Source: Brachycybe producta (lineage: Eukaryota; Arthropoda; Diplopoda; Playtdesmida; Andrognathidae). Taken from it: a stretch of DNA of 64,000 nt. Each line of letters opens with the position of its first letter. The stretch's first letter is position 1. Both the position numbers and the translations under genes were made by a program. The stretch lies in the NCBI GenBank assembly GCA_036925085.1, contig JAUPFP010000025.1, positions 186,001 through 250,000 of the forward strand, written 5' to 3'. Of the stretch, positions 12,301-27,300 are shown piece by piece. The notes beneath the pieces are model-generated. The model was given only the letters and a program-made list of their open reading frames with translations, ran no database searches and had not been told where the DNA came from.

Positions 12301-15300
12301 TGTGAAGGACAAACAAACAATATATTGAATTCAATTTATTCAGATAATCTGAAAATATTGAGTTAATTAACTTAAATATAAAATATAACTATTGACAAAA
12401 TATTGGATTTAGTATTTAAATTTTTAAAATATTAATAATGATGTCAATTTTTATTTGGTGTTCATGTCCTTAACTGGATTCCGTATAATTCACCTAAACA
12501 TTTAATTTGAATTCATTTAACTCATGTGTTAGTAACAAAGGTATAAGATTCTACAATTGAAGTGTATTAAAGTGTGTTTTTGTTTTATTCGAACAAAATA
12601 ATAAAAAGTAATAAAAAAAAATCAACTTTTTGTTTTAAAATGAACAAAATATAATATAAAATGATGTCAATTAAAAGTTAATTTTAATATGAAACATTCA
12701 AATGCATGACTGAGAAAAATGAATGAAACAACGAAGAAAAGAAAAAAAAAAAAGCCTTCGGAGATAATATTTAAGAGAGAAGAAAAAAAACACACAGTGA
12801 AATTCTGTGTCAAGGGTAGAAATAACAACAACAACCAAAAAAAAAATTGAGATACAATTTCAAGTGTGAAACACATTTATGTAACTTTGTTTTTTAGTAG
12901 AGTATAAACGTGAGTGATCATCACACTTATTACACACTTATAATATATATATATATATATATATATTACAAGGGAGGAGGAGATATTTTTGAGAATTAAA
13001 ACCACTAAATTTTACGAGACCCAATTTTTAGAAAACATTAGATCAAAATCAAAATAGTTAACCTGGACAAAAATGGGGGGAGAGGCTAGAAACAGGGGCA
13101 CCCCACCCCTCTTATTCCATACTCCTAAAATGCATTTATTTTTAAGTTAAAAAAAGAACTTGTTTAGAGGCTATAGGTCACAACAATACAGGTCAGAAAA
13201 CATTTTTCTTGAGAAGGGGCCCAAGAGCAGGGCCGGATTAAGACTTGGGCAAATGCCAGGGCCAAAGAGACCTCTTAGGGAAGACTAATAAAATCAAACC
13301 AGAATTTCACTTTTTAAGACATTTATTTAGCAGAAGCGCCATATAATATCTTTCAGTGCAAAGGAACATAGACATTTTTCAGCGCGTGTGATTCTCCCCT
13401 CATTCTTCGCCTATATTCTCCCCTTATGTTAAGAAAAACTAGAAAATGTTTTAGAAACTAGAAGGGTAGCTCGATCACTTAATATTTAGTACACACACCT
13501 GATAGTTTAAATGCATTTAAATGCATTAAACGTGTTCTACAGAGCCCTGTGAAGGACAAACAAACAATGTGTCGAATTCAATTTATTCAGTTAATAATCT
13601 CAAAAATATTGAGTTAATCCTTAAATATAAAATATTTGACAAAATATTGATTTAGTATTTCAATTTTTAAAATATTAATAATTAAAAGTCAATTTTTATT
13701 TGGTGTTCATGTCCTTAACTGGATTCCGTATAATTCACCTGAACACATTTAATTTGAATTCATTTAACTCATGTGTTGTGTACAAAGGTATTAGGATATT
13801 TTCATATTTAATATCTTTCAATATAAATATAAAAAGCTTATTTTGAAAAATATCAATATGAAAATAACCCTTAAGTGATTTAGCTACCCTTCTAGTTTCT
13901 TAAATACATTCAATTTTCTCTTATTTTGTACCTGAAAAACAGAATTAGAGTTCTAGAGGTGGTTTACACTTTAATACTAACTTAAATGAAAATGCATTAA
14001 AAATGAATTTAAAATTTCAGTTAATTGTATTCTTAGTTTGTGGCACCCATACAATAAGAAGCAGCGGCGGGCCGTAGTTTGTCTGTAGTACTCTATACAT
14101 CCAAGGTTCTTTGACTAAAATACATTTTTACGGTTGCCTTCATTATGGCCAAAAAAGAATTATACGTTTTTCAATTAACGAGACTGTTTAGAGGCTATAA
14201 TTTTTACAATTAATCCAAATTTGGTAAAGTGAGTGCAAGTGAATGCAACTTAAAGGTTATCATCCCACACTAGACCGGCCCGAATCGGTTCGAATTGGAA
14301 AAAAAAAATTCAGGATGGGGGAAACCCCTTCCCCCCCCCCCCCCCCCAAGAATCGAAAACGTAAAACCACACTATACTCGGTCAACATTCGTCCGGATAT
14401 CCGAGTCGATTCAGGCCGATATAGTGTGGCCCTGTAGAACAACCTTTACCATTTATCTAGAAGTCTAGCCTCTAAACAGCCTCACTGATTGGGAATAAAC
14501 GCAATAATTCTTTTTTGTCCTTTATTACTATATTAGTTAGTTGCTTTCTGTTATTTTATACTAATAACGATAATTAATTCGATAGGAATTTATAGATTTA
14601 TCCTTGCGGCTGATCAGGTGTTGAGATTACAACACAAAGCAAAGCAAAAAAAAAACAGTGTTTGGAAACTCCCAACAAAAAATTATAAGATTAGAAGAAA
14701 GAAAAAAAAGAGCCAAATATTTTTATCATAAAAAACAAACACAATAGACCTATATAAGCCCCCTGCTGGCCCCACATTTAGGACCACCCATAAGAGGCTT
14801 TTGTTGGGCCCTGAAGATATTATTTTAGGGGGCTTCCGTTTTTTTTAATTAGAAGTGGTGGTGGGGGGGGGGGGGGAGGATTGTAACCTTAAATCAGTTT
14901 CATTTAGTTTAATGATTTCTTAATTTTTTAGAAAAGTTTTAGAAAGTTTTAGAAAAACTTGAACGTTTAGAAACTAGCTCAATCACTTAAGAGATATTTT
15001 CATGTTTGATATCTTTTAAAATAAGCTTTTTATGTCAGTTTGAAAAAAAAATGACTCAATTTTAAGCAGACGACATTTTTTTAAACTTAATTTTGAGTTA
15101 TAACAGTATGATATATCTTAGTTATACCTTTGTACACAAACACATGAGTTAAATGAATTCAAATTAAATGTTTAGGTGAATTATACGGAATCCAGTTAAG
15201 GACATGAACCACAAATAAAAATTCACTTTATTATTAATATTTTAAATTGAAATACTAAATCCAATATTTTAATGTCAATAGTTTATTATATTTAAGTATT

Positions 15301-18300
15301 AACTCAATATTTTCAGATTATTAACTGAATAAATTGAATTCGATATATTGTTTTTGTCCTTCACAGGGCTCTGTAGAACACGTTTAATATTTAAATGCAT
15401 TTAAATTATCAGATATGTGTACTACGTCTAAGGACACGATCTCATATGCAGAATAATGATCTAAAAAGATCCCAAATATGCAGAAATAACATTCTATTTT
15501 CAGTCAGTGTTTTTGTTTTACGTATTGGGATTGTAGCTTTATAGCTTTTGTTAAAATTTTATTAAAAATTAAATTAAAAATTAAAAAAAAATAGGCGAAA
15601 TTTCATTTAAATAAAAATCAGATTTAAATATAAATTTAAAAAAAACCTATTTATTGAATAAATCAAATAAATCGGGTTTGAAGGCCAGATCAACACATCA
15701 AGCTGACAAAACAAAGAACAACAAAACAGAAATTCAAGTGTTTCGAGACAAATTGGCGACATTTGTGTTTTGTTTTGATTTTGTCAGCAAATTCACATAC
15801 TATTTTCCATGTCTCGGGGCTCAAGTTCGGTAAACATTAACAAGTTTGTGTTTTGTCTCGGTATTATGCAACATTTTGTCTGTGCAGTGTGGGCAAGTTA
15901 ATATTAAAACAACAACAGAACAGTTGTGTTGTTTGTGTTGTCACAAATTTGTTGTGGTTTTGTCTGCGAACAGCTGTTTCAGGTTTTGTTTTGCTTTCAA
16001 AATCTTCTTTTTTTTTTACAAGCAATTAGAAATCGGGACAAACAGAAGTTGGCTCCAATCTTTTTATGACAACCAGCAACTTCTAATTGGTTTGTTGGGT
16101 GGTGCGACGTCACATGCTCCGCCCTTTTCAACGTCGAACCACACAACAAACCAATTAGAAGTTGCCGGTCGTCATAAAAAGGAAGGAGCCAACTTCAGTT
16201 GCCTGTCGTTTTTGTTGTTATACACGACTCATGTTGCACTTTTGATGTGGTTTGGTGTTTGTGTCGTTCAGAAGTTGAAATTGACACCCAGGTGTCGAAC
16301 TCGTTTATATTTTCTAAAAAAAAAAAAAAAAAAAAGGTGGAGCCTTTTTTTTTGTACTTTTTTTTTTTCTTTAAAGAAACACCCTGTAATATCAAATTTA
16401 GGCTACATTTCTTATGATGAAATAACGATATTATAAATAATAATAAATAATAACAAGAAGAAACCAAAACTCATTCGATTTATTACATTGGAGAGGATAG
16501 GCTCAATTTTTTTAATACATTAATAATAATAATGATATTTAAAAAAAAACCGTCAAAAAGAAAAGAGAGAAAAAAAAAAAACCCCCAATGTCAATATTTT
16601 TATAATATTAATTTTTCAAGAATTGAAATATTATATTACCGTAAGACCTACATAATAATAATCATTATAGTGATAATGATAATAATAATAACTTTTAAAG
16701 ACCTTAATATAAAAAAAAGAGACAAAAAAAGGTGAATTAATAACTAAACCTCACCAAAAAAAAAAAGGAACCATGAAACAAACAAGAGAATTTTTGTATC
16801 TTATTAGCCTACATTTTATTTGGTAGTAAATTCTTTTCTAATTAGTTATCAACCTTAATTATAATTTCGACGATACTTATAGGAAAAGGGCAACTTTAAT
16901 ATATTAAGACTGGTTTTTTAAAACTTTTTTTTAACAAAAATAATAGTGTTAATGGTTTTGTTAGAACAAAAAATAATCACAAAAAAAAACTTGATTGAAA
17001 CATTTATTGAAGTGATGTCAAATGAAGGAAAAAAAAACAGAAGAAACACTTAAAAATAATGTTTTTTCTAACCATTAACACTCATTTATTTTAAATAATT
17101 TTGTATCTAGAAAGATTTATTTGAGTTTATTTTTGTATTCAACTCACATCCTAATACCTTTGTACACACACCTCATGATTTAAATGCATTTAAATAATAA
17201 ATGTGTTCTACGGAGTCCTGTGAAGGACAAACTAACAATATGCCAAATACAATTTATTGAGTTAATACTTAAATATCATATAGAAACTATTGACAAAATA
17301 TTGATCAATTTAAAATAATAAAGTGAATTTTTATTTGTGGTTCATGTCCTTAACTGGTTTCCGTATAATTCACCTAAACACATTGAATTTGAATTCATTT
17401 AACTCATCTGTGTACAAGGTATTAGAAATGACAAAAAATTGGTAAGTGCAGTTCTAATTTTAAGAAAATATTTCAAAACCGCAAATTTCTAACTGTAATG
17501 TTAAACTCCATTGAGTACGCGCTCGTAAGAAAACGAAACATCCATTAAAATATGCTCGTAAAAATACGTAAAAATACATAAAAATAATTAAAAAAAAAAA
17601 CAAAAAAAAAATCAGCACGTATGCCAATGTGTTGGCTACACTGTGGTTTTTTTAAATTATTTTTTTACGTATTTTACGAGCAAATTGATGTTTTTTTTTT
17701 GCTTACGAGCGGCGTTCTCAATGGAGTTTTTAACATGAAGAGTTAGAAATTCGCGATTTTGAAATAGTTTTTAAAAAATAGAACCACACTTATCAATTTT
17801 TTGTTATTCTATCACTCAATCAGCATATATTTGTAGTGCACATTGCACTTTGAACCATCAAAATTAGACAACTTTAAATATGAAATATAAACATATTGCC
17901 GCCGCGACTGTTGTGTGTATTTTAAAAAATTAACATTTTTCCTTTAACATATTGGAGTCTATGAGCTCAATAGAAAAACGATGCTAGCGCTCTTTGTGGA
18001 TATTTTTCGAAGTAATTTTGCAATGTAGCTTTCTTAAGTGATTCAGCTACCGTTCTAGTTTCTTAATCTCTTCTGATACGCAAAATAAACCAGAAAAAAA
18101 AAATAAAAAACTTTCTTCAGTTTGTATGAACTTACTGTATGAAATGGGGGGCCAATGGGAGGGCCGTCTTATAAGAAGGAAACAAACAAAAAAAGCTTAA
18201 AAACTCGATTTCTATTTTGGAATTTCCCTTTTGTTTTTCAAGTGTCAAATCTCGTATGCACAACATACATAATAATAATACAGTATATATAAACCCATAG

Positions 18301-21300
18301 AGAGAGAGTGTAATAATAATCGAGATTAATTTAAAACAACAAGTGTCAAATTAAACATTGTGTGTGTGTATTGTTGTTTCCTACGGGTACAAGTCAAGGT
18401 TCTCTTCTTCTTATTTCATTATACCACATTATGTGTGTATAGGCCTATATTATAGGCCTAAAATATATAGTTTCAAATCTGGAAATACCACTCAATATAT
18501 TCCTCCCTTTCATACATTTTACTATATAAATTATTTTATTTGTTCCTGAAATCCACCCACCCCCCTCTAAGATACATAAAAGCTACATGTGTTATACATG
18601 TTAATTTTTAATTTAACTTATTTCGGAAACACCAAAAAAACAAGAAGAAAAAACTTGCATATTTTTTTTTTCTTTTTGGCAACAATTAATGTTTTAACAG
18701 AAATAAAGTTGGTGTATATTTACGATGTAAATTCATCAATATTTAATTTTATAAATGGTCAAGCTCAGTGTGTCCTTTAGGCGGCGGCAGCTGGCGGGTC
18801 ACGCTCGAACATTTTAAGTTGAGGTTGGAGATCTTTTTAAAGGTGGGGGGGGGGGGGGGGGGGGGTCAGGGGTCAAGACAAGTAGTTAGAAATATAGAAA
18901 TAGGTGAAAACTTCAGTTGGCTCCGCCCTTTTTATAACGACTGGCAACTTCTAATTGGCTGGTTATGAAGTCTGACGTCACATGCTCCGCCCTTTTCAAC
19001 GTAAGACTACATAACCAGCCAATTAGAAAGTTGCCAGTCGTTATAATAAGGGCGGAGCCAACTGAAGTTTTCATCTATTTCTAACTGCCTGTGGGGTCAG
19101 GGTATTAAAGGTTAGAAATTAAGGCCAAAATTGTTTGCATGTTTGCAAAACGCATAATGACGTAATCATCATCATCATCATTAGAGCAACTGCAAATTAT
19201 GCTTTTTTTCTAATCTAAAATTCTGGTTATATATGCTAGATGTCTGGTTACTATCAGTTGTCAATTAAGCCTCTAATACCTTTGTACACAGAGTTAAATG
19301 AATTCAAATTAAATGTGTTTAGGTGAATTATACGGAATCCAGTTAAGGACATAAACCAAATAAAAATTAACTTTATTATTAATATTTTAAAAATTGAAAT
19401 ACTAAATCAATATTTTAATGTCAATAGTTTATATAATTATATTTAAGTTAATTAAATCAATATTTTCAGATTAATTACCCGAGTTAAATTGAATTCGACA
19501 TATTGTTTGTTTGTCTTTCACAGAACTCTGTAGAACACGTTTATTATATTTAAATGCATTTAAATTATCAGGTGTGTATCTAGGTATAACCAGTGTTTTT
19601 TGATTGAAAAATCATAATTGTTGCTTGATGTCTAAACGTAATTGTTACTTCACAAATTGGCTCTTGGGCCACAGATTGAGAAACATTTACTTGATATTGC
19701 ATAAAAATCCGAGCTCTTTTCTATGATACGATATTTTCAATAATAGTATCGTTAAATCGAATCCATGTTAACCAAGGAATCAACTGCAGTGAATGCAAAT
19801 GTAAAACGAGGTATCGGTAACGTTAAGCGAGGTAAACACCCTAAACACCCTTTGAATCTAGAAAGTATTTTAGAAACTAGAAGGGTAACTTAATTAGTTA
19901 AATGTATTTTCATGTTGATATCTTTTAAAAACAAACGTTTTATTTCAGTTTGAAAATTACATACCCTTAAGTGATTGAGTTACCCTTCTAGTATCTAAAG
20001 CACTTTCTAGTTTCTCTTAATTTTGCTCTCCTGAAAGACAATATAATATTTTCATAAAATATCGTTAAAATCGAATCTTCTTCTTGATTTTAGAAGCAAA
20101 AATCACAAAGAAACTTGAATGCGCTTTAGAAACTAGAAGGGTAACTTAAGCCAAAAGCAATAAAACGCATAAATTCGACAGTTTTTTTTTCTTCTTCTTC
20201 TCCAAATTTGAATAAAATTGCCACACTTTTTATATATTTTTTTCAGTTTTGGGAAGGGTTTATTTTTTCATTTGCATAAAATAACGCAATTTCTAAAACA
20301 CAATTTCCACATATTCACTATCTGAATATCTATTTGCATAAAAGTTTTTGGCCTTAGTTATAATTAACAGTCAAGGTGGGCTACTTTTAGTCTTGGTATG
20401 GTCAAAAAATATGACATTAGGTGAGTGTGCCCTTGGACTCAACCTGCCCTGGACTGGACACACTCACCTGGACACGACTTTTCTTTGTACTTTTTTTAAC
20501 TTCGAAGAAAAAAATACCTTTTTCCAGGAAAATTAAGATAAAAACAACATCTTAATAGTCAATAAATAATTACAACATACAAGAAGACATAAATAAATAT
20601 GAAATACTTTGAAGAAAGAAGAAGAAAAAGTGAAATTTACTCTTAAAAAAAAAGTTAAAATTGTTTTAAATATTAAAAAAAAATCAATATTTTGTAGGTT
20701 GTAAACCGGAAAATACTGATAAACTATACAAATAAACCAATTTGTATGTAATATGTTTGAATAAAATATACAAACACGCACAGAATGTACTTGAAAAAGT
20801 GCAAAAAACTAATATTCAAGTAAATTATATTGTAGAAAAAAGTGCTGTCCACAAGGTGGCAGGTAGAATTGCTCAGATTTCTAGAAAAAATAGCTATATA
20901 TTAGATCCCTGAACAGGCAAGTGTGCCCAACAGTAAAATTTCTTTGGCTCCCCGCCCTTTTATGATCGTCAGACCAAATATCAACCAATTAGAAATTGAA
21001 AAGGGCGGGGCATATGACATCAGAGCCAGTAATAAACCAATTAGAAATTGATGACGCTCATAAAAGGGCGGGTCCAACACAACTTTACTGCTGGGCACAC
21101 TTGTCTGTGATCCTTGATTCCACCCTGGTGAGGTTTTAGCTGTAAGGCCCGCATTACAATTGGAACAAATGCTTTTCGACCAATTTGCTCGTGTTCTTGT
21201 TCGCAGTTGATCTATCGTTTACAGCGAGCACTTGAACTGTTTCTCAGTCTGTGTCTCAAATGCCAATTGTGAAGTAACAAATCTCGTTTAAACTAACCAA

Positions 21301-24300
21301 CAAATTAGGTTATTTTCAATCAAAAACATTGGTTAGAAACTAGAACTAGTTGACAACTGATAGTAACTAGACATCTAGCCTCTCTCAGGCCGTTTTTTGA
21401 TTAGAAAAAAGCATAATGATTTTGTAGTTGCAGCCTTACTTTACAATTGGCACTTGGGCCACAAATTGTTAAACATTTTGCTTGATACTTGCATAAAAAT
21501 CCGAGCCCTATTGATGACACTCATAAAAGGGCGGGGCAAACGAAATCTTAAGTGCTGGGCAGAACTGCCACAGGCAATTAGAAATCGGGACATACAGAAG
21601 TTGGCTCCGCTCTTTTTATGACGACCGGCAACTTCTAATTTGGTTGGTTATGTAGTCTGACGTCACATGCTCCGCCCTTTTCAACGTCAAACCACACAAC
21701 AAACCAATTAGAAGTTGCCGGTCGTCATAAAAAGGGCGGAGCCAACTTCTGTTTGTCCTAAATGCCTGTGGATAGAACTGCCTGTCTTGCTGTTGCTCGC
21801 ATTGTTTTGGTAAGCACCCAGCTAAAGCTGCAGCTATTTCTTCTAGAAACTAAGCTAATCTAGCAGCAATTTATTGGAGAACTATATTTTCTACCATAAA
21901 TATATTAAGTTATAATAAGAAAAATTCTGGGGAGAGGAAGTAGAGCACAACTTTTTTTGTTGTTGTTGTGTAAATCAACAAATAATAAGAAAAAATATAT
22001 ATTTAGGTCTCGTTTTTTATGATTATTATTTTGCATTTATATATACAGCATATATATGCTCAATATTTGCACTTTTTTGTTGTCAAGGTTATTGTGGCCT
22101 TCAGAGTCCTCCTCTTAAAAGATATGGAGCAAAAAAAAAACACATCACAAATGCAAAGTGAGATTTTTTTAGTCGAAATTTTTGTCAACTTTTTGCCATT
22201 TTGTAATTTGAATTTAGGTTCAAGTCAGAAATATTAGGCATTTAGAAATCGGGGAGAACTTCAGTTGGTTCCACTATTGTTATGACGAACGCAACTTCTA
22301 ATTGGTTGGTTATGTAGTCTGACGTCACATGTTCCGCCCTTTTCAACGTCGAACCACACAACAAACCAAATTAGAAGTTGCCGGTCGTCATAACAGGGGC
22401 GGAGCCAACTGAAGTTCTTCCCGATTTCTAAATGCCTGTGTCAGAAATCAGTTGACAATTGAAAAAGCTAAAAAAAAGGGACATAGGACAACAATAAGGT
22501 AAAAAAAAAAAAGCATGTGAAAGAAAGAGGGTCAACTCTTTAGGTCAGTTGACAATGGACACACACAGGTGGTCACCTATTATTGTATTTTGAAGGAATT
22601 ATTGGTCCTGAATGGAAAAAGATAGGAATTTGGGGGCGAAGATGGGGAGAGAAGTGATCAACCCTTTCTAGTTTATATTTTAATTAGAAGAAAATCCAAT
22701 TAAAACTGATCAGAGAAAAAAACATAAAATGTCTTCAATGATTCAAACAAACAAATAATTAAAACTTATTAAGCAATTAGTGTCTTTTGTAATATATTCT
22801 CTAGTATTTAAATCTATGTATAATAAAAGACCACGCCTCTCTCTCTCTCCTCTTATTTCAAGGCCCACCAAAAAATGTGGACTCAAAAATCTTGAATGAC
22901 CATCAATTTTATAAGAAAAAATGTTTTACTTTAACAATAAATATATATATAGAGGTAGCTCAACTCTGAGAGTGGAGCCTCTTTATATATAAGAGAGCAT
23001 TCTATGTCATAGTGGAGTGTAGCCAATAGATGGCGCCACCTCTACTTAAAGTTAAATTCACTTTTCAAGTTACACATCGATTCAATGATTACTAAGAGCT
23101 CGGATTTGTATGCCATAAGAGCCCGGATTTGTATGCCATAAGAGCTCGGATTTGTATGCCCATAAGAGCTCGGATTTGTATGCCCATAAGAGCTCGGATT
23201 TGTATGCCCATAAGAGCTCGGATTTGTATGCCCATAAGAGCTCGGATTTGTATGCCCATAAGAGCTCGGATTTGTATGCCCATAAGAGCTCGGATTTGTA
23301 TGCCATAAGAGCTCGGATTTGTATGCCCATAAGAGCTCGGATTTGTATGCCCATAAGAGCTCGGATTTGTATGCCCATAAGAGCTCGGATTTGTATGCCC
23401 ATAGGAGCTCGGATTTGTATGCCCATAAGAGCTCGGATTTGTATGCCCATAAGAGCTCGGATTTGTATGCCCATAAGAGCTCGGATTTGTATGCCATAAG
23501 AGCTCGGATTTGTATGCCATAAGAGCTCGGATTTGTATGCAATATCAAGCCAATAGTTTCTCAATCTGTGCCTCAAGTGCCAATTGTAAAGAGACAGTAA
23601 GTAACTCATTTAGATCAACCAAAAATTAGTTTTTTTCAATCAAAAACACTGTTTAGAGGCTAAGAACTCTAGTTGACTTCTAATTAACTAACTATATAGA
23701 GATAATATAGCCTCTAACCAACCTTTTTGATTATAAAAAAGCTAATTATGATGATGATTACTTCACAATTGGCACATTTGCTTTGATATTGCATAAAAAT
23801 CCGAGCCATAATACAAACAGTGGAGATGACCTTGTAAAAGAGATTCAAGGTTCTCTATATAAAAATAAGATAATAGATATAAAGAGAACATTGAAGAGAG
23901 GCTATATACAATAAATGTTCACTCAGCCACGGCGCGTTTTTCTCATAAGATGGAGAAAGTTGAGCTACCTGTATATATTTATTTTGATTTACTTTATAAA
24001 AAGTATTGCAACATTTTTAATTATTTTATTATTAAGAAAAGAAATATTTCTTGTTTCATTCTTATTTTTAAATGTGTAATTTCAAGTCGTAGAAGAGATT
24101 TTATATAAAAAAAAAGGCAAAAATTTCCAAGATCGTTCTCGTAAATTAAAAGCAAAGACGAAAATGAAAAATGGGCGAGGCTGTGACATTCTAGCCACTT
24201 TCTATACAACAATATAAAAATTCAGGGGAAAACCTAACAAAATTAATATGTTCTCTCTGTCCATCATCCATTTTTGCCATTTTAATGATGCAGAACAACG

Positions 24301-27300
24301 TAAATAATAAACGTATAGAAAGAGAAAAAAATTCATATTTCGTTTTATGGTGTCACGTTTTCAAACGCACCTTGAACTCTTTAATTATTCTGTTTTTTTC
24401 AGGTGCAAAATGAAGAGTTAAAACTTGTGTTTTACAAACTAGAAGGGTAGCTCAATTTCTTAAGGGTATTTTTCATATCTTTTATGTCCGAGCCACATAT
24501 ATCAAGCTGCCAAAAAGTGCAACATGAGTTCCAGAGACAAAAACACAACAAAAATGCCAGAAAAAGCAGGTTTTGAAAACAAAACAAACCTGAAACAATT
24601 ATCAGCAAGTATACTCAAGACAAAATCACAACAAATTTGTGACATAACACAGACAAATTTGGGTTTATTTTCTATAGCTGTCCTATAGACAGAAAAAAAA
24701 ACAGATTTTTGAAAACAAAACAAATGTGAAACAATTGTCAGCAGTAATCTCAAGACAAACCCAAAACAAATTTGTGACAAAACAAAAACAAATTTGGGTT
24801 TTTGTTTTGTTTTCTATAGCTGTACTATAGACAAAACACAACAAAAACGATAGAAAAAACAGATTTTGAAAACAAAACAAACCTGAAACAATTATCAGCA
24901 ACTATACTCAATACACAACAAATTTGTCACAAAACACAAAGAAATTTGGGTTTTTGTTTTGTGTTTCTATAGCTGGTTCTACCGTAAACTACGCAACTGT
25001 TCTGTTGTTGTTTTAATACTAATTTGTTCACATTGCACAGACAAAAAGTTGACAAAATGTTGCATAATACCACGAGACAAAACAAAAACCTTTGTGATGT
25101 TTACCGACTTGAATCGGGACATGAAATAAGTTTAGTTTGTGAAATATGGCAGACAAAAAACAAAAACAAAACACAAAAGTCGTTAAAATGTTTCAGAATT
25201 GTCGCTAATTTGTCTCGAAACACTTGAGTTTCTCTGTTCTGTTTTGTGTTTTGTAAACTTGATGCGGATCGGATTTTAAAATAAGCTTTTTATGCCAATT
25301 TGAATTATGTAACCAACGTTTAGATAAAAAAATAATTTTAATTAAAGTTTATTTTGAAATTTTACAAATATGTTTTATTTATCGATTTTTTTGCAGCAAA
25401 AAAAGTCATAAAAATTAAATTTATTAAATTGAAACTACCCACAAAAAGCTTATTTTGAAAGATATCACGAAAAATACCTGAGACATAGTCACGTTTTATT
25501 GTAATTTTTTTCTTAACCACTGGTTAAGAACCACTTTTAAGAAAAATGATTTTAAAAACAAATTAACAATAAAAACGGGTCCAATCTCTCTCTCTCTCTC
25601 TCTCTCTCTACAGGATTCAGTTTAGGTCAAACCTTGCAGGACAGTGTGGTCATTCGAGTTGTTGACCAACAACCCCCAACTGTGCCCTTGTACAAAAAAA
25701 AATACTAAGGGTATAACCTAATTTGCATAGGTGTTTGTATTCAAATGACTCTCTTTGGGTGCCCTAAGGTCTTAAAAAAATGACATGCCAAACTTGGACC
25801 TCCAACTGTCCGAGAATGAGAAATCGGACACATGAATTTTTAAGACTTAAAAATGTTTATACATTTATAATTATGCTATTTTAAATAAAAGTGGCCCACC
25901 GGCGACAACTTTGAAGAGAGAACTTGATTGAGTGGTATTAAGTGGAGACAAACAAAAAAAAAGTCCGTTCACTGAAAATGGTCCTAAGATGTTCAGTATC
26001 ATTATAAAGAGGAGGCGAGAGAGGTGGGGGGTGTGGTTAATAAGGTCAGTAGATTACATAATTATAAAAAAAAAATGAACTCCACTTAAAAAGCCCTTGA
26101 TCCCATTTTAAAATACATAATAATAAGTGTGATGAAGGATTACGAAGAAAAAATTATTAATATTCTGCATGAAAATTGTTGTTGCTGAAAGTTAAATTTT
26201 TTAAAAAAAATTGTAATAAGAGGGTTTCAGGTGGAGTTGAGGTTAGTTTAAAATAAAATGGAGAGAATGTGGAGTAAGAAGGTGAGGGTAGATTGTATGT
26301 AAGAAACCCTGACACACCAACTGAAAATGCCTTAGAAAAAAAAACCCCCCATCAAGGATCCAACAGAAACAAATTACAAACATACAAGCGGAATTCCGTT
26401 CAGAAAATCACAACAGAATATTTAAATGAGGCAATTTTCCATAAAAAGTGAACGGAAAATTCATTAAAAATGAGTTGAACAAAGCGCAACTTTTTCCGTT
26501 CTCAAAATATTCCGTTCAAATTCCCACCAATCAGAAAGAAGCATGTGACATCACAAAAAAAAAGCAAATTGAAATCCATTTTGGCAATAAATATGTTTCT
26601 TTTCTTGCTCAATAGAGGGTGCACACAACTTTCCTCATTACTTTTCTGTTTCTATGTGTGAACAACAGAAATACAGAAAAAAAAGGACTTTTTTTCTTCT
26701 TCCTTTTCCTATTTTCTTTTTCCTTTGCGGGAATTCCGCATGTGTGTTATAGTCTTTATGGATTGAGAAGCAGAATGACAAAATTGGGAGAAAATGTTGC
26801 AAAAAAAAAAGGGGGTTAGTTGTTCTCCTGTAGCATCCTTCTGGCTTATTACAATGTAAATAATGATGAAAGGTTGGAAGTTGCAACCACAACCTATTCA
26901 CTAAGGGATGGATCAAACACGCTGAAAATCACCAGACAATATAAAAATTCAGAAATGGAATTCAGTTATTCTTTTCTGCCTTTCTTTCCACTTAAAGATA
27001 ATATGGCGCTTCTAGTAAATGTCTTTACAATGTGGGGATTCAGTGTGATTTTTTTTTTTTCAGCATGTGTAACCTATATATAGCTCTAAGGCCCAAATTC
27101 AAAAAGGTACTTTTGCATTGGAAATTTAAACATTAACTTTCAGAACAAGGTTTTGAAAGCCTCGTTTTGACGATGATAAGTTTTCACGATAGTTGCTGTC
27201 ATGAGAGCAGCAACTATCGCGAGAACTATATCATCACTATCACACTGTTGCGATAGGACTATCACACTTATCTCGGTTTGACTAGATAGTTGATAGTACT

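Noticed and set aside
23093-23540. CRISPR-like array
   Set aside because: Units are contiguous with no spacers, in eukaryotic DNA, and derive from a transposon end.
23042-23609. Long open frames of 115-175 residues with 8-residue repeats
   Set aside because: They arise in several frames of both strands from the 24-bp satellite; no start context, splice context or family.
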